A DNA stretch of 64,000 nt from an uncultured Buttiauxella sp. (GTDB taxonomy: Bacteria; Pseudomonadota; Gammaproteobacteria; Enterobacterales; Enterobacteriaceae): contig CAMLJN010000004.1 in the NCBI GenBank assembly GCA_946480445.1, positions 1 through 64,000 of the forward strand. Reading direction: 5' to 3'. The position numbers and the translations under genes were made by a program. Numbering within the stretch: position 1 is the first letter of the stretch; each line of letters begins with the position of its first letter. Of this stretch, positions 18,572 to 29,927 are shown piece by piece. Below the pieces are notes generated by a model that was given only the letters and a program-made list of their open reading frames with translations, was not told where the DNA came from and did no database searches.

Positions 18572-19237
18572 ATGTCTACACTCAGTAAAGAAGCCGCTTT
18601 GGTTCACGAGGCTTTGGTTGCACGTGGCCTGGAAACACCGCTGCGCCCACAGCTACGCGAACTGGATAATGAAACCCGCAAAAGCCAGATTGCCGGTCAT
18701 ATGACGGAAATCATGGAGCTGCTTAATCTTGATCTGAGCGATGACAGCCTGATGGAAACGCCGCATCGTATCGCCAGGATGTATGTTGATGAGATTTTCT
18801 CCGGTCTGGATTACGCTAACTTCCCGAAGATCACCGTCATTGAAAATAAAATGAAGGTCGATGAAATGGTGACGGTGCGTGACATCACCCTGACCAGCAC
18901 CTGTGAGCACCATTTTGTGACCATCGACGGTAAAGCCACGGTTGCCTATATCCCAAAAGAAACCGTGATTGGCCTGTCGAAGATTAACCGTATCGTGCAG
19001 TTTTTTGCCCAGCGTCCCCAGGTGCAGGAGCGGCTGACCCAGCAGATCCTGATTGCGCTGCAAACCCTGCTGGGCACCAATAACGTCGCGGTTTCCATTG
19101 ATGCGGTTCACTATTGCGTGAAAGCCCGCGGCGTGCAGGATGCGACCAGCGCAACCACCACCACCTCGCTCGGCGGCCTGTTTAAATCAAGTCAGAATAC
19201 ACGCCAGGAATTCCTGCGCGCCGTTCGCCATAACTGA
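18572..19237 (+). CDS. folE: GTP cyclohydrolase I
   Basis: A 221-residue enzyme converting GTP to dihydroneopterin triphosphate, the first step of folate synthesis. Zinc ligands are visible: Cys111 and His114 in TSTCEHHF, and the later Cys in VHYCVKARG. The conserved [14 protein letters not shown] stretch is present. The ATG at 18572 follows CCGGAGAAAA; the open frame upstream reads through the palindromes and is not coding. yeiB follows after 20 bp, probably in one transcript. Confidence 0.97.
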   Translation: MSTLSKEAALVHEALVARGLETPLRPQLRELDNETRKSQIAGHMTEIMELLNLDLSDDSLMETPHRIARMYVDEIFSGLDYANFPKITVIENKMKVDEMVTVRDITLTSTCEHHFVTIDGKATVAYIPKETVIGLSKINRIVQFFAQRPQVQERLTQQILIALQTLLGTNNVAVSIDAVHYCVKARGVQDATSATTTTSLGGLFKSSQNTRQEFLRAVRHN

Positions 19238-19257
19238 TCCTTAAGCGCGAAGACCAC

Positions 19258-20415
19258 GTGGAGAGAAATGTCACGCTCGATTTCATTCGTGGCGTCGCCA
19301 TACTTGGCATCCTGCTGCTAAATAGCGTGGCCTTTGGTTTGCCGAAGGCGGCGTATATCAATCCCGCCTGGGCGGGGTTCCCCGGGGTGAGAGACGCCTG
19401 GACGTGGGCGGTGCTGGATCTGTTTGCGCAGGTTAAATTCCTCACGCTTTTTGCCCTGCTGTTCGGTGCGGGCCTGCAAATGTTGTTGCATCGCGGCAAA
19501 CGCTGGATCCAGTCGCGCCTGACGCTGCTGGTCCTGCTCGGCTTTATACACGCTTTGCTACTGTGGGATGGCGATATTCTGCTGGCCTACGGCCTGGTCG
19601 GGCTGGTGTGCTGGCGTATGATCCGGGATGCGCCGCAAACGCGGCAGCTGTTTAATACCGGCGTGCTGCTCTACCTTACTGGTGTCGGTGTCCTGCTGCT
19701 GCTTGGGTTTATCTCCGGCGACGCGCCTAATCGCAACTGGGTCCCGGATGTCGCTAACCTTCAGTACGAGCAATGGTGGAAGCTTAACGGCGGCAGCGAA
19801 GCCATCGGCAACCGTGCGGATCTGCTCAGTTCAAATCTGCTGGCGTTAGGGGCGCAATACGGCTGGCAGCTGGCAGGCATGATGCTGCTCGGCGCGGCGC
19901 TGATGCGCAGCGGCTGGCTGAAAGGGCAATACAGCCTGCACCATTATCGCCGCAGCGGCGTGTGGTTGATCGCGGTGGGAATGCTGATCAACCTGCCGGG
20001 CATTTATGCGCAATGGCACCTTAGCTGGGATCCTCGCTGGTGTGCCTTTTTGCTACAGGCTCCGCGGGAGCTGAGTGCGCCTTTCCAGGCTATTGGCTAT
20101 GCGGCGCTGGCTTTTGGCTACTGGCCATGGCTGTCGAAGCGGCGTCTGGTGAACGCTGTTACCTGTGTGGGACGCATGGCGCTGACTAACTATCTGCTGC
20201 AAACGCTGATCTGCACCACGCTTTTCTACCGCTTTAATCTGTTTATGAAATTCGACCGCCTGCAGCTGCTGGCTATTGTGCCTGCGGTGTGGGCCGTTAA
20301 CATTCTTTTCTCCGTGCTCTGGCTACGCTACTTCCGTCAGGGGCCGCTGGAGTGGCTGTGGCGTCAATTGACCGCACGCGCTGCGGGGGTATCGCCCGGG
20401 CAGTCAACAAGATAA
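19258..20415 (+). CDS. yeiB: DUF418 family membrane protein YeiB
   Basis: A 385-residue inner-membrane protein with about ten hydrophobic segments, the same length as E. coli YeiB. It begins VERNVTLDFIRGVAILGILLLN with a GTG start; the DFIRG motif and the C-terminal YLLQTLICTTLFY stretch are typical. The family is sometimes described as transporter- or acyltransferase-like, but the function is unknown. The ribosome site is weak, consistent with coupling to folE just upstream. Confidence 0.93.
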   Translation: MERNVTLDFIRGVAILGILLLNSVAFGLPKAAYINPAWAGFPGVRDAWTWAVLDLFAQVKFLTLFALLFGAGLQMLLHRGKRWIQSRLTLLVLLGFIHALLLWDGDILLAYGLVGLVCWRMIRDAPQTRQLFNTGVLLYLTGVGVLLLLGFISGDAPNRNWVPDVANLQYEQWWKLNGGSEAIGNRADLLSSNLLALGAQYGWQLAGMMLLGAALMRSGWLKGQYSLHHYRRSGVWLIAVGMLINLPGIYAQWHLSWDPRWCAFLLQAPRELSAPFQAIGYAALAFGYWPWLSKRRLVNAVTCVGRMALTNYLLQTLICTTLFYRFNLFMKFDRLQLLAIVPAVWAVNILFSVLWLRYFRQGPLEWLWRQLTARAAGVSPGQSTR

Positions 20416-20445
20416 TGATATTCATCACAAAGGTTAACGAATTGT

Positions 20446-20461
20446 ATGTAACCGTTTTCAT
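20446..20461. promoter_or_regulatory. GalS/GalR operator at galS
   Basis: ATGTAACCGTTTTCAT fits the gal operator pattern GTGTAANCGNTTACAC in its central half. It lies 110 bp before the galS start and would serve autorepression. Confidence 0.65.
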
Positions 20462-20464
20462 GAC

Positions 20465-20480
20465 TGTGATCTTCTTCTCA
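20465..20480. promoter_or_regulatory. CRP site at galS
   Basis: TGTGA-N6-TCTCA differs from the CRP consensus TGTGA-N6-TCACA at one base and sits next to the GalS operator. Confidence 0.55.
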
Positions 20481-20571
20481 TAAAGTCTCCCCCGACTCGC
20501 CGCAGAATGGCCACCTTGCCAAAAACAGGGTGCAGCTATGAAACCGACTCTTCCAACGCCTGGTAATAACT

Positions 20572-21594
20572 ATGCTCACCATTCGTGACGTTGCCCGCAT
20601 CGCTGGCGTCTCCGTCGCGACGGTTTCCCGCGTGCTGAATAACAGCGCGCTGGTTAGCGCTGAAACCCGCGAAAGTGTGATGCGCGCCGTCTCGCAGACG
20701 GGTTATCGCCCCAATGCCAACGCTCAGGCGTTGGCCACCCAGGTCAGCGACACTATCGGTGTGGTGGTGATGGACGTATCAGATCCCTTCTTTGGCGCGC
20801 TGGTAAAAGCGGTGGACCTTGTCGCCCAGCAGCACAATAAATATGTGCTTGTTGGCAACAGCTACCACCAGGAAGAGAAAGAACGCCACGCTATCGAGGT
20901 GTTGATTCGCCAGCGCTGCAATGCGCTTATTGTGCATGCCAAGGCACTCAGCGATGCCGAGCTTGCGGAATTTCTTGAAGCCGTGCCGGGCATGGTGCTG
21001 ATTAACCGCATCGTCCCCGGCTATGCCCACCGCTGCGTGGCGCTGGATAACGTCAGCGGGGCGGTGATGGCGACGCGTATGCTGCTCAATCAGGGGCATC
21101 AGCGCATCGGCTATCTGGCTTCCAGCCACAGCATTGAAGACAACGACCAGCGCCGCGAAGGGTGGCTGCGGGCTTTAACGGAGCAGGGGATTACCCCGCC
21201 TGAAAGCTGGGTCGGGGTGGGATCGCCGGATATGCAGGGGGGGGAGGCTGCCATGGTTGAGCTGTTGGGGCGCAACCTGCAGCTTAGTGCGGTGTTTTCT
21301 TACAACGACAGCATGGCCACTGGTGCGCTTACCGCTTTGAAAGATAACGGTCTTGCGGTGCCGCACCGCGTCTCAATTATCGGTTTCGATGATATTCCTA
21401 TTGCCCGTTACACGGACCCTCAGCTGACCACGGTGCGCTATCCCATTGTTTCCATGGCTCGTCTGGCGACGGAGCTTGCGTTACAGGGCGCAGCAGGCTC
21501 GCTGGACAGGGACGCAACGCACTGTTTTATGCCGACTTTAGTTCGCCGTCATTCGGTGGCGCCAAAGCAAACTGTGGGGCCGATCACTCTCTGA
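20572..21594 (+). CDS. galS: Galactose operon isorepressor GalS
   Basis: A 340-residue LacI-family repressor. The helix-turn-helix [22 protein letters not shown] is at residues 3-24, followed by a sugar-binding domain with [20 protein letters not shown] and [12 protein letters not shown]. It controls mglBAC and itself in response to galactose. The position directly upstream of mglB in the same direction matches E. coli. The C-terminus is about six residues shorter than in E. coli. Confidence 0.95.
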   Translation: MLTIRDVARIAGVSVATVSRVLNNSALVSAETRESVMRAVSQTGYRPNANAQALATQVSDTIGVVVMDVSDPFFGALVKAVDLVAQQHNKYVLVGNSYHQEEKERHAIEVLIRQRCNALIVHAKALSDAELAEFLEAVPGMVLINRIVPGYAHRCVALDNVSGAVMATRMLLNQGHQRIGYLASSHSIEDNDQRREGWLRALTEQGITPPESWVGVGSPDMQGGEAAMVELLGRNLQLSAVFSYNDSMATGALTALKDNGLAVPHRVSIIGFDDIPIARYTDPQLTTVRYPIVSMARLATELALQGAAGSLDRDATHCFMPTLVRRHSVAPKQTVGPITL

Positions 21595-21605
21595 TCATGA
21601 CTTTG

Positions 21606-21621
21606 ATGTAACCGGTTTCAA
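21606..21621. promoter_or_regulatory. GalS/GalR operator at mglB
   Basis: ATGTAACCGGTTTCAA contains the central AACCGGTT palindrome of gal operators and lies directly beside a CRP site, the known layout of the mgl promoter. Confidence 0.75.
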
Positions 21622-21622
21622 T

Positions 21623-21640
21623 CTGTGAGTAAATTCACAG
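21623..21640. promoter_or_regulatory. CRP site at mglB
   Basis: CTGTGAGTAAATTCACAG is a perfect CRP palindrome (TGTGA-N6-TCACA with matching flanks). It predicts strong catabolite control of mglBAC. The rest of the 290-bp leader to 21884 shows no other element I can name. Confidence 0.9.
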
Positions 21641-21884
21641 TTAATTAACATTACGCTGTCTATGATGTCAGCGTTTTATCAGCTGAAACACGATGTAACA
21701 GTGATTATTCGGTTTCATCAGCGGTATTCAGCCAAAAACCATCAATAAAACGCAGTTCAGGATCGTTACAGAACACGGAAGAGACATTATTTTAGGATAA
21801 TTTTCGGCATTCAGTAACGTTTTTGTAACATTGCTGCCGTGCCAATAATTTCACGAACTACCCTGCAAAAAAACCGGAGATACC

Positions 21885-22883
21885 ATGAATAAGAAGGTTT
21901 TGACCCTGTCCGCTGTGATGTCCTGCATGCTGTTTGGCGCGGCAGCTCACGCCGCAGATACTCGTATCGGCGTGACCATTTATAAATACGATGACAACTT
22001 TATGTCCGTCGTACGTAAAGCCATTGAGAAAGACGCAAAAGCTGCGCCAGACGTGCAGCTGCTGATGAACGACTCCCAGAACGACCAGTCCAAACAGAAC
22101 GATCAGATTGACGTGCTGTTGGCAAAAGGGGTGAAGGCGCTGGCGATTAACCTGGTTGACCCGGCGGCGGCAGGGACGGTCATTGAGAAAGCCCGTGGCC
22201 AGAACATTCCCATCGTCTTCTTCAATAAAGAACCTTCCCGCAAAGCGCTGGACAGCTATGACAAGGCTTACTATGTCGGCACCGACTCTAAAGAATCCGG
22301 CATTATTCAGGGCGACCTGATCGCAAAACACTGGGCGGCTAACCCGGCCTGGGATCTGAACAAAGACGGTCAGGTGCAGTTCGTGTTGCTCAAAGGCGAA
22401 CCGGGCCACCCGGATGCGGAAGCTCGTACGACCTATGTTATCAAAGAGCTGAACACCAAAGGGCTGAAAACCCAGCAGCTGCAGTTAGATACCGCCATGT
22501 GGGATACCGCTCAGGCAAAAGATAAGATGGATGCCTGGCTGTCCGGCCCGAACGCGAACAAAATCGAAGTGGTCATTGCCAACAACGATGCGATGGCCAT
22601 GGGGGCGGTTGAAGCGCTGAAAGCGCATAACAAATCCTCGATTCTGGTGTTCGGTGTGGATGCCCTGCCAGAGGCGCTGGCGCTGGTTAAATCTGGCGCG
22701 ATGGCCGGTACGGTGCTGAATGACGCCAACAACCAGGCCAAAGCCACCTTCGATCTGGCGAAAAATCTGGCCGATGGCAAAGCGGCGGCTGAGGGGACCA
22801 ACTGGAAAATCGAAAACAAAATCGTCCGTGTGCCTTACGTCGGCGTTGATAAAGACAACCTGGCGGAGTTCGTCGGTAAATAA
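21885..22883 (+). CDS. mglB: Galactose/glucose-binding protein MglB
   Basis: A 332-residue periplasmic receptor for the MglAC importer and for galactose chemotaxis through Trg. A signal peptide of 23 residues ends AAAHA before ADTRIGV. The EF-hand-like calcium loop DLNKDGQVQ is present, as is sugar-binding PTS-like [13 protein letters not shown]. Length equals E. coli MglB. A GC hairpin just after the stop may protect the abundant mglB segment of the transcript. Confidence 0.97.
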   Translation: MNKKVLTLSAVMSCMLFGAAAHAADTRIGVTIYKYDDNFMSVVRKAIEKDAKAAPDVQLLMNDSQNDQSKQNDQIDVLLAKGVKALAINLVDPAAAGTVIEKARGQNIPIVFFNKEPSRKALDSYDKAYYVGTDSKESGIIQGDLIAKHWAANPAWDLNKDGQVQFVLLKGEPGHPDAEARTTYVIKELNTKGLKTQQLQLDTAMWDTAQAKDKMDAWLSGPNANKIEVVIANNDAMAMGAVEALKAHNKSSILVFGVDALPEALALVKSGAMAGTVLNDANNQAKATFDLAKNLADGKAAAEGTNWKIENKIVRVPYVGVDKDNLAEFVGK

Positions 22884-22899
22884 GACAAACAGACTGCTA

Positions 22900-22921
22900 C
22901 GGGCGTGCGCAGGCGCGCCCG
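22900..22921 (+). repeat. Intergenic hairpin between mglB and mglA
   Basis: CGGGCGTG and CGCGCCCG pair (one G-U) around six bases, 16 bp after the mglB stop. With no T run it is more likely an mRNA 3'-end stabiliser that raises MglB over MglA than a terminator. Confidence 0.55.
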
Positions 22922-22966
22922 ATTCAGATCTGATGCTCAGCAACACTATCGCAGCCAGGTATAACT

Positions 22967-24484
22967 ATGGTCAGCAATCAGACAGCAGCGCCTGAATACT
23001 TGTTGGAAATGACCAACATCAATAAGTCATTCCCCGGCGTGAAGGCTCTCGATAATGTCAATTTAAACGTTCGCCCACACTCCATTCACGCATTAATGGG
23101 GGAGAACGGCGCGGGTAAATCAACGTTACTGAAATGCCTTTTTGGGATCTACAGTAAAGATTCCGGCAGCATTCTTTTCCAGGGAAAAGAAGTTAATTTT
23201 TCCAGCACCAAAGAGGCGCTGGAAAACGGTATTTCTATGGTGCACCAGGAGCTGAACCTGGTTTTGCAACGTACCGTGATGGACAATATGTGGTTGGGCC
23301 GTTATCCGACCAAAGGTGTATTTGTCGATCAGGATAAAATGTACCGCGATACGAAAGCGATTTTTGATGAGCTGGATATTGATATCGATCCGCGCGCCCG
23401 CGTGGGTACGCTTTCCGTATCACAAATGCAGATGATCGAAATTGCTAAGGCTTTTTCTTATAATGCCAAAATCGTCATAATGGATGAGCCTACCTCTTCC
23501 TTGACGGAAAAAGAAGTTAACCACCTTTTTAAAATTATTCGTAAATTAAAAGAGCGTGGCTGCGGCATTGTCTATATCTCCCATAAAATGGAAGAGATCT
23601 TCCAGCTGTGCGACGAAATAACTATTTTGCGTGACGGGCAGTGGATTGCCACCCAGCCGCTTGAAGGGCTGGATATGGATAAAATCATCGCGATGATGGT
23701 TGGCCGCTCCCTGAACCAGCGCTTCCCGGATAAATCCAACGTACCGGGTGAAGTTATCATGGAAGTTCGTAATCTGACGTCCCTGCGTCAGCCGTCGATC
23801 CGCGACGTTTCCTTCGATTTGCATAAAGGGGAGATCCTTGGCATTGCAGGTCTGGTGGGCGCTAAGCGTACTGACATCGTTGAAACATTATTTGGTATCC
23901 GTGAGAAATCCTCCGGCACCATTACGCTGCACGGCAAAAAAATTAATAACCACACCGCGAACGAAGCGATCAACCACGGCTTTGCATTAGTCACCGAAGA
24001 GCGGCGTTCAACGGGGATTTATGCCTATCTGGATATCGGCTTTAACTCGCTTATCTCTAATATCCAAAAATATAAAAACAAAGTTGGACTGCTCGATAAC
24101 AGCCGGATGAAGAGCGATACCCAATGGGTTATCGACTCCATGCGCGTTAAAACACCCGGGCACCGTACGGCAATTGGTTCGCTGTCCGGGGGGAATCAAC
24201 AGAAGGTTATTATTGGGCGCTGGCTGTTAACACAGCCGGAGATTTTAATGCTGGATGAACCCACGCGTGGTATCGACGTGGGCGCTAAATTCGAAATTTA
24301 TCAGCTGATTGCCGAGCTTGCCAAAAAAGGGAAAGGGATCATTATTATTTCGTCCGAAATGCCGGAGTTGTTAGGGATTACAGATCGTATTCTGGTCATG
24401 AGCAATGGTCTTGTGGCGGGAATTGTAGACACTAAAACAACCACGCAGAACGAAATATTACGTCTTGCGTCTGTGCACCTTTGA
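22967..24484 (+). CDS. mglA: Galactose/methyl galactoside ABC transporter ATPase MglA
   Basis: A 505-residue protein with two fused ABC domains that powers galactose import. The first domain has Walker [10 protein letters not shown], signature LSVSQMQM and Walker [12 protein letters not shown]. In the second domain the P-loop region reads GLVGAKRTD, degenerate as usual for sugar importers, with LSGGNQQK and [11 protein letters not shown]. The gene lies between the binding protein and the permease. Confidence 0.97.
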   Translation: MVSNQTAAPEYLLEMTNINKSFPGVKALDNVNLNVRPHSIHALMGENGAGKSTLLKCLFGIYSKDSGSILFQGKEVNFSSTKEALENGISMVHQELNLVLQRTVMDNMWLGRYPTKGVFVDQDKMYRDTKAIFDELDIDIDPRARVGTLSVSQMQMIEIAKAFSYNAKIVIMDEPTSSLTEKEVNHLFKIIRKLKERGCGIVYISHKMEEIFQLCDEITILRDGQWIATQPLEGLDMDKIIAMMVGRSLNQRFPDKSNVPGEVIMEVRNLTSLRQPSIRDVSFDLHKGEILGIAGLVGAKRTDIVETLFGIREKSSGTITLHGKKINNHTANEAINHGFALVTEERRSTGIYAYLDIGFNSLISNIQKYKNKVGLLDNSRMKSDTQWVIDSMRVKTPGHRTAIGSLSGGNQQKVIIGRWLLTQPEILMLDEPTRGIDVGAKFEIYQLIAELAKKGKGIIIISSEMPELLGITDRILVMSNGLVAGIVDTKTTTQNEILRLASVHL

Positions 24485-24503
24485 TAATTTAGGGGCTGTT
24501 AAA

Positions 24504-25514
24504 ATGAGTGCGTTAAATAAGAAAAGTTTTCTAACTTATCTGAAAGAAGGCGGCATTTATGTCGTTTTGCTGGTGCTGCTGGCGATTATTATTTTCCAGG
24601 ATCCGACTTTTTTAAGTCTGATGAATTTAAGTAATATCCTGACGCAGTCTTCCGTGCGTATTATCATTGCACTGGGGGTGGCCGGGCTGATTGTTACCCA
24701 GGGCACCGACCTTTCTGCCGGTCGTCAGGTGGGGCTGGCGGCCGTGGTGGCAGCCACGCTTTTGCAGTCCATGGAAAACGTCAATAAAGTCTTCCCCGAT
24801 ATGCAAACCATGCCTATCCCATTGGTTATCCTGATTGTCTGCGCTATTGGTGCTCTTATTGGCCTGGTGAACGGCATCATCATTGCCTACCTGAACGTGA
24901 CGCCGTTTATCACCACGCTGGGTACGATGATTATTGTTTACGGCATCAACTCCCTGTATTACGACTTCGTGGGCGCTTCGCCAATTGCGGGCTTCGATAG
25001 CGGATTCTCGACCTTTACCCAGGGCTTTATCAAAATGGGTGATTTCAAGCTCTCGTACATCACTTTCTATGCCTTGATTGCGATTGGCTTTGTCTGGATC
25101 CTGTGGAACAAAACCCGCTTCGGTAAAAATATCTTCGCTATCGGCGGCAACCCGGAAGCGGCGAAAGTGTCCGGCGTGAATGTCGCCCTGAACCTGATCA
25201 TGATTTATGCCCTGTCAGGCGTCTTCTATGCGTTTGGTGGGATGCTGGAAGCGGGGCGTATCGGCTCGGCCACCAACAACCTTGGCTTTATGTACGAGCT
25301 GGATGCGATTGCGGCCTGCGTGGTGGGCGGCGTGTCGTTCAGCGGCGGGGTGGGAACGGTTGTTGGTGTGGTGACCGGTGTGATCATCTTTACCGTGATC
25401 AACTATGGCCTGACCTATATCGGCGTGAACCCTTACTGGCAGTATATTATCAAGGGCGGCATTATCATTTTCGCCGTTGCCCTGGACTCCCTGAAGTACG
25501 CTCGTAAGAAATAA
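24504..25514 (+). CDS. mglC: Galactose ABC transporter permease MglC
   Basis: A 336-residue inner-membrane permease of the ribose/galactose type with 8-10 segments. MSALNKKSFLTYLKEGG at the start and VALDSLKYARKK at the end are nearly identical to E. coli. The open frame extends 13 codons into mglA, but the ATG at 24504 restores the family length. It is the last gene of mglBAC; a GC-rich repeat follows. Confidence 0.97.
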   Translation: MSALNKKSFLTYLKEGGIYVVLLVLLAIIIFQDPTFLSLMNLSNILTQSSVRIIIALGVAGLIVTQGTDLSAGRQVGLAAVVAATLLQSMENVNKVFPDMQTMPIPLVILIVCAIGALIGLVNGIIIAYLNVTPFITTLGTMIIVYGINSLYYDFVGASPIAGFDSGFSTFTQGFIKMGDFKLSYITFYALIAIGFVWILWNKTRFGKNIFAIGGNPEAAKVSGVNVALNLIMIYALSGVFYAFGGMLEAGRIGSATNNLGFMYELDAIAACVVGGVSFSGGVGTVVGVVTGVIIFTVINYGLTYIGVNPYWQYIIKGGIIIFAVALDSLKYARKK

Positions 25515-25520
25515 TCTTTG

Positions 25521-25579
25521 CCCTCACCCTGGTCACTTTTCGCCCTCGCCCCTTTGGGGTGAGGCTTGGGGTGGGGGGC
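25521..25579. repeat. GC-rich palindromic repeat, copy 1
   Basis: CCCTCACCCTGGTC and later CCCCTTTGGGGTGAGGC with a trailing TTGGGGTGGGG form imperfect stems. It lies between the convergent mglC and sanA. Members of the same family occur at 31541, 45881, 47868, 55731 and 59129. preTA and yeiS of E. coli are missing at this spot. Confidence 0.7.
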
Positions 25580-25588
25580 AATTCCTCG

Positions 25589-26395
<807 letters not shown>

Positions 26396-26447
26396 CTAAA
26401 TTTCAACGATGCGGGTGAGGGGACACCCGCAGGTTAATGGGAAAGGC

Positions 26448-27332
26448 TTAGGCCAGCAGCACGCGCTCGATATTGTGGCAGCCCAGCGCTTTCAGAGTGG
26501 CAACGGTAGCATCCCACTGTGTGAGCGCTGCGTCATTGAGCTCCGCAAGCGCTGCGCGCTGGATATCCGCATACTCATAGCCCGACAGACTCAACAGATT
26601 CAGCGCGGCCTGCAAAGGCGGCAGAGACGGATTGAAGGCCGCGTTTTCAGCGTAGCTGCCTGAAATGATTTTGCCCTCGCGCAGTTCAAGCGCGACCCCC
26701 GCAGGCGCCTTACTGTAAGGCGCATGGCTGCGGTTGGCCGCCGCGATTGCCGCCTGAGTCAGCTCGTCGCCCTGGAGGGTAAACCCATGGTCTCTTTCAT
26801 CAAGCAGCAGGGTTTCGATATTTAAGTCGCGCGGGCCAAAGGAATCCGGCAGATAGTCGCCAAGGGTTGCAGGCAGGCGGCCGGGCAGGTTGATTTTGAG
26901 CTTCACGCCGCTGTTCAGTTCGTTCATAAACTGGCGACAGTGGCCACAAGGGGTGTAGTTAACCGTGACGGAAAGCAGGCCTTTTTCTCCGCGCATCCAG
27001 GCGTGAGTGATAGCGCTTTGTTCGGCATGGACAGTCTGCTGCATGGTGGAGCCTGCAAATTCCATGTTGGCGCCAAAATAGAGGTTACCGCTGACGCCGC
27101 GGGCAAGTGCGCCGACATTAAAGTTGGATAAACTCGCGCGGGCGCAGGCCGCCGCAAGCGGCAGCAGGGCGAAGGCCAGGGCATCGTCATCCAGGCCCGT
27201 CTGGTTTTTCAGCGTTTCCACTTCCTGCGCGCTGAACATGGCCGGGAAGTGGTCATCCGCCAGCAGGGGGGGCAGGGCGGCCTGCAAAGAAGCCGGGAGC
27301 TGTGCGAGAGCAGCATGAAAACGTGAACGCAT
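26448..27332 (-). CDS. cdd: Cytidine deaminase
   Basis: A 294-residue zinc enzyme converting cytidine and deoxycytidine to uridine forms in pyrimidine salvage. The zinc and catalytic residues His102, Glu104 (TVHAEQSAI), Cys129 and Cys132 (PCGHC) sit at the same positions as in E. coli. A second, catalytically dead deaminase-like domain makes up the C-terminal half. The ATG at 27332 has GAGG at good spacing; an ATG five codons earlier has no ribosome site. In E. coli cdd is under CytR and CRP control. Confidence 0.96.
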   Translation of the reverse strand: MRSRFHAALAQLPASLQAALPPLLADDHFPAMFSAQEVETLKNQTGLDDDALAFALLPLAAACARASLSNFNVGALARGVSGNLYFGANMEFAGSTMQQTVHAEQSAITHAWMRGEKGLLSVTVNYTPCGHCRQFMNELNSGVKLKINLPGRLPATLGDYLPDSFGPRDLNIETLLLDERDHGFTLQGDELTQAAIAAANRSHAPYSKAPAGVALELREGKIISGSYAENAAFNPSLPPLQAALNLLSLSGYEYADIQRAALAELNDAALTQWDATVATLKALGCHNIERVLLA

Positions 27333-27391
27333 GGGTCTTAGCCTCATAATAGGTATTGGAACCGTAGTGTACGGGTCTACTGAGGCTTTAT

Positions 27392-27423
27392 ATGTGATCA
27401 GTATCTAATTGCAAATGCAACAG
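27392..27423 (-). promoter_or_regulatory. Possible CRP/CytR region upstream of cdd
   Basis: ATGTGATCAGTATCTAA is a half-matching CRP site, and ATTGCAAATGCAACAG contains two TTGCAA/TGCAA-like CytR half sites. The arrangement resembles known cdd control, but both matches are weak. Confidence 0.35.
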
Positions 27424-27462
27424 ATGAAATAAAAAACGAAAATGCGCGATCCCTCGCAAGTT

Positions 27463-28158
27463 TTAACGCAGTAATGCCAGCAAAATCGGGAAAAGGAACG
27501 GGGCGATAAGCGAAGTGATAATCCCGCAAATCACCAGTGCCAGCGAGCTGAAGGCACCTTCCTGAAAATCCAGCTCGGCACAGCGGGCGGTCCCCAGGGC
27601 GTGAGAAGCCGTGCCCATTGCCAGGCCGCGCGAGGCTTTGGTTGTAATGCGCATCAGGTTCAGAATCGAATGGCCGAAAACCGCGCCAAGAATCCCGACA
27701 AATATCACACACACCGCGCTGATAGCGGGAATACCGCCGATGCTGCCCCCTACCGCCATGGCAATAGGCGTAGTGACGGACTTAGGCATCACGGAGGCTG
27801 CAATTTCAGGCGTTGCGCCCATATAAAGAGCAATCGCCGTGCCGCTGATCATCGCCACCAGGCTGCCAATAAAGCAGATGGTGATAATGGATTTCCAGCG
27901 CGCCCGAATCTGGTGGAGCTGCTCATAAAGCGGGAAGGCAAGGGCGACGACGGCCGGTTGCAGCAGATCGTTAAGGACTTCGCTGCCTTTAAAATAGTGC
28001 TCATAAGGCGTGCCGGTGAAAATGAGCAGCGGAATAATCACGATCATAGAAAGCAGCAGAGGGTTGAGCAGCGGGCTTTTAAACCGGGCACCAAGCCTGC
28101 GGGCGCCAAAAAAGGCCAGCAGCGATAAAGGTAATGACCACCACATATATTGCATCAT
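27463..28158 (-). CDS. yohK: LrgB-type membrane protein YohK
   Basis: A 231-residue protein with 6-8 membrane segments of the LrgB/CidB family. The [19 protein letters not shown] and [12 protein letters not shown] motifs are conserved. With YohJ it forms a two-part holin-like or small organic acid transport system; the physiological substrate is not settled. It starts inside the last codons of yohJ with a 4-bp overlap, so the two are coupled. cdd lies 115 bp downstream. Confidence 0.95.
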   Translation of the reverse strand: MMQYMWWSLPLSLLAFFGARRLGARFKSPLLNPLLLSMIVIIPLLIFTGTPYEHYFKGSEVLNDLLQPAVVALAFPLYEQLHQIRARWKSIITICFIGSLVAMISGTAIALYMGATPEIAASVMPKSVTTPIAMAVGGSIGGIPAISAVCVIFVGILGAVFGHSILNLMRITTKASRGLAMGTASHALGTARCAELDFQEGAFSSLALVICGIITSLIAPFLFPILLALLR

Positions 28159-28556
28159 TTTTCGCCAGCCTCACTCTCGCCGATAACTTTACGCTCGCCG
28201 TGAACCAGATGTGAACTCCAGCTCACGATAACCAGCACCACCAGCGTACTGATAAAACAGGACACCACCACCGGGCCAAACTGTGCTTTCAGCACTTCGT
28301 AATACTGCATCACGCCGACGCCAATCGGTACAAACAGCAGCGCCATATAGCGGATTAGCAGGTGACAACTCGGTTTCACCCATTTAGCGGGCAGGATTTG
28401 CAGCGACAGCAGTACAAACAAAATTAGCATCCCGATAATGCTGCCTGGAATGGTGATGGGCAGCAGGGAGGCGATGGCGAGCCCGGCGTACAAGCACAGG
28501 TAAATTAAGATAAAAGATCGCAAATACTGCCAGATAACGGAGAACGAGTTGCGCAT
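28155..28556 (-). CDS. yohJ: LrgA-type membrane protein YohJ
   Basis: A 133-residue protein with four membrane segments of the LrgA/CidA family and the typical [30 protein letters not shown] stretch (split here: [12 protein letters not shown] then LPAKWVKPS). It is the first gene of the yohJK pair. A near-consensus CRP site lies about 50-65 bp upstream. Downstream on this strand follow yohK and cdd. Confidence 0.94.
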   Translation of the reverse strand: MRNSFSVIWQYLRSFILIYLCLYAGLAIASLLPITIPGSIIGMLILFVLLSLQILPAKWVKPSCHLLIRYMALLFVPIGVGVMQYYEVLKAQFGPVVVSCFISTLVVLVIVSWSSHLVHGERKVIGESEAGEK

Positions 28557-28604
28557 GGAGATGACCCTTTAGTAAACGCATTCATCATACAATTAAACCT
28601 GGAA

Positions 28605-28622
28605 TTGTGCTACCGATCACAA
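28605..28622. promoter_or_regulatory. Probable CRP site upstream of yohJ
   Basis: TTGTGCTACCGATCACAA matches TGTGA-N6-TCACA with one change and has symmetric outer bases. It is placed 49 bp before the yohJ start, suiting activation by CRP. Confidence 0.6.
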
Positions 28623-28690
28623 CATGAATTATGAGCATACCAAATATTCCCGAAAGGAAGGTTTCCGTTTTCCCTGCCGGCGGGAAGCAA

Positions 28691-28720
28691 TAAAAAAGGC
28701 GACCGATAAAGGTCGCCTTA
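28691..28720 (-). terminator. Intrinsic terminator of ldtB
   Basis: Read on the minus strand, AAGGCGACC and GGTCGCCTT form a 9-bp stem around TTTATC and are followed by a run of T. It begins about 50 bp past the ldtB stop. Confidence 0.9.
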
Positions 28721-28772
28721 ATTTGCCGTAGGTCTGGGCAGCACAGAGTGCCGTCCGCCGCAGCTATGCGTT

Positions 28773-29693
28773 TTAGTTCAGACGTACCGGCATACCGGAA
28801 CGGCTCTGGATCGCCTGATCCACAACGTTAGTATCTACGTCCGGCTGTGAGGTAATCGCCGTCACGTTGCTTTTCAGCGTGATAGGGACGATTTCATCGG
28901 AGTTAAACTGCGCTTCTGTGGTTGAGAGCGGGTTGTGAACTTCGAGGTAACGCGTGCCGTCTGGTTCAACGGTCGCCTTAACCGGCTCATCAATAAACTG
29001 CACGCGGGTGCCAACCGGCACGTTTTCGAACAGGAACTTGATGTCTTCGTTACGCAGGCGCACGCAGCCATGGCTTACACGCAGGCCGACACCAAAGTTG
29101 GCATTGGTGCCGTGAATAGCATACAGACGACCAATATAGAGCGCATACAGGCCCATAGGGTTATCCGGACCGGCGGGCACAACGGCCGGCAGCGGTGTGC
29201 CCGCTGCGGCATATTCCGCATGCATTTTGGCCGTAGGCGTCCAGGTTGGACCTGCTTTCTTACGTTCTACCTTGGTTGTCCAGTTGATCGGGGTGTCTTT
29301 GCCCAGCTGGCCGATACCGATAGGCAGCACGATTACCGTGTTGGTGCCTTTCGGGTAGTAGTACAGACGCATTTCTGCGCTGTTAATCACAATCCCTTCA
29401 TGAACGGTATCCGGCAGGATAAGCTGCTGAGGAATGTTCAGGATGGTGCCGGGTTTTGGCAGATAAGGATCCACGCCAGGGTTAGCTTCCAGCATATTGG
29501 AAAGCCCCATCTGGTAGCGCGCAGCATATTCTTCCAGCGGCGCTGTACTGCCTTCCGGAATGGTGATGACCTGGTTTTGACCAATCAGACGGCTGCCGTC
29601 GGTTGGCAGAGGATAGGTCACGGCGGAAGCTGTTTTGCTAAAAGACACAACAGCCACAAATGCCAGTAGAATCGAGCGTAATTTAATATTCAT
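28773..29693 (-). CDS. ldtB: L,D-transpeptidase LdtB (YbiS)
   Basis: A 306-residue periplasmic enzyme that attaches Braun lipoprotein to peptidoglycan. A signal peptide ends near KTASA, a LysM-like segment covers about residues 42-90, and the YkuD catalytic motif [20 protein letters not shown] holds the active Cys210. Length and C-terminus [10 protein letters not shown] equal E. coli YbiS. It is divergent from ybiT as in E. coli at 18 min, but its other neighbour here is yohJ from 48 min, so this marks a rearrangement point. Confidence 0.96.
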   Translation of the reverse strand: MNIKLRSILLAFVAVVSFSKTASAVTYPLPTDGSRLIGQNQVITIPEGSTAPLEEYAARYQMGLSNMLEANPGVDPYLPKPGTILNIPQQLILPDTVHEGIVINSAEMRLYYYPKGTNTVIVLPIGIGQLGKDTPINWTTKVERKKAGPTWTPTAKMHAEYAAAGTPLPAVVPAGPDNPMGLYALYIGRLYAIHGTNANFGVGLRVSHGCVRLRNEDIKFLFENVPVGTRVQFIDEPVKATVEPDGTRYLEVHNPLSTTEAQFNSDEIVPITLKSNVTAITSQPDVDTNVVDQAIQSRSGMPVRLN

Positions 29694-29927
29694 GTTGTGC
29701 GAGTATTTACGGCCACGCAGGCTAGTTAGTTGAAGGTGATGGGGGATTCAGGCGCGCATTATATGTGCATTCAATCAGTCTGGGAAATCAGATGTGGATT
29801 AAATGACACTTTATTTTGCCCAGGTTAAATTATAGACAGCGCACAAGCAGCGCGATCCCTAATGCTACTTATGGCATACTGTGCCCGATATCACAAATTA
29901 CATCACTTCTTTTATCAGGACATCTCT

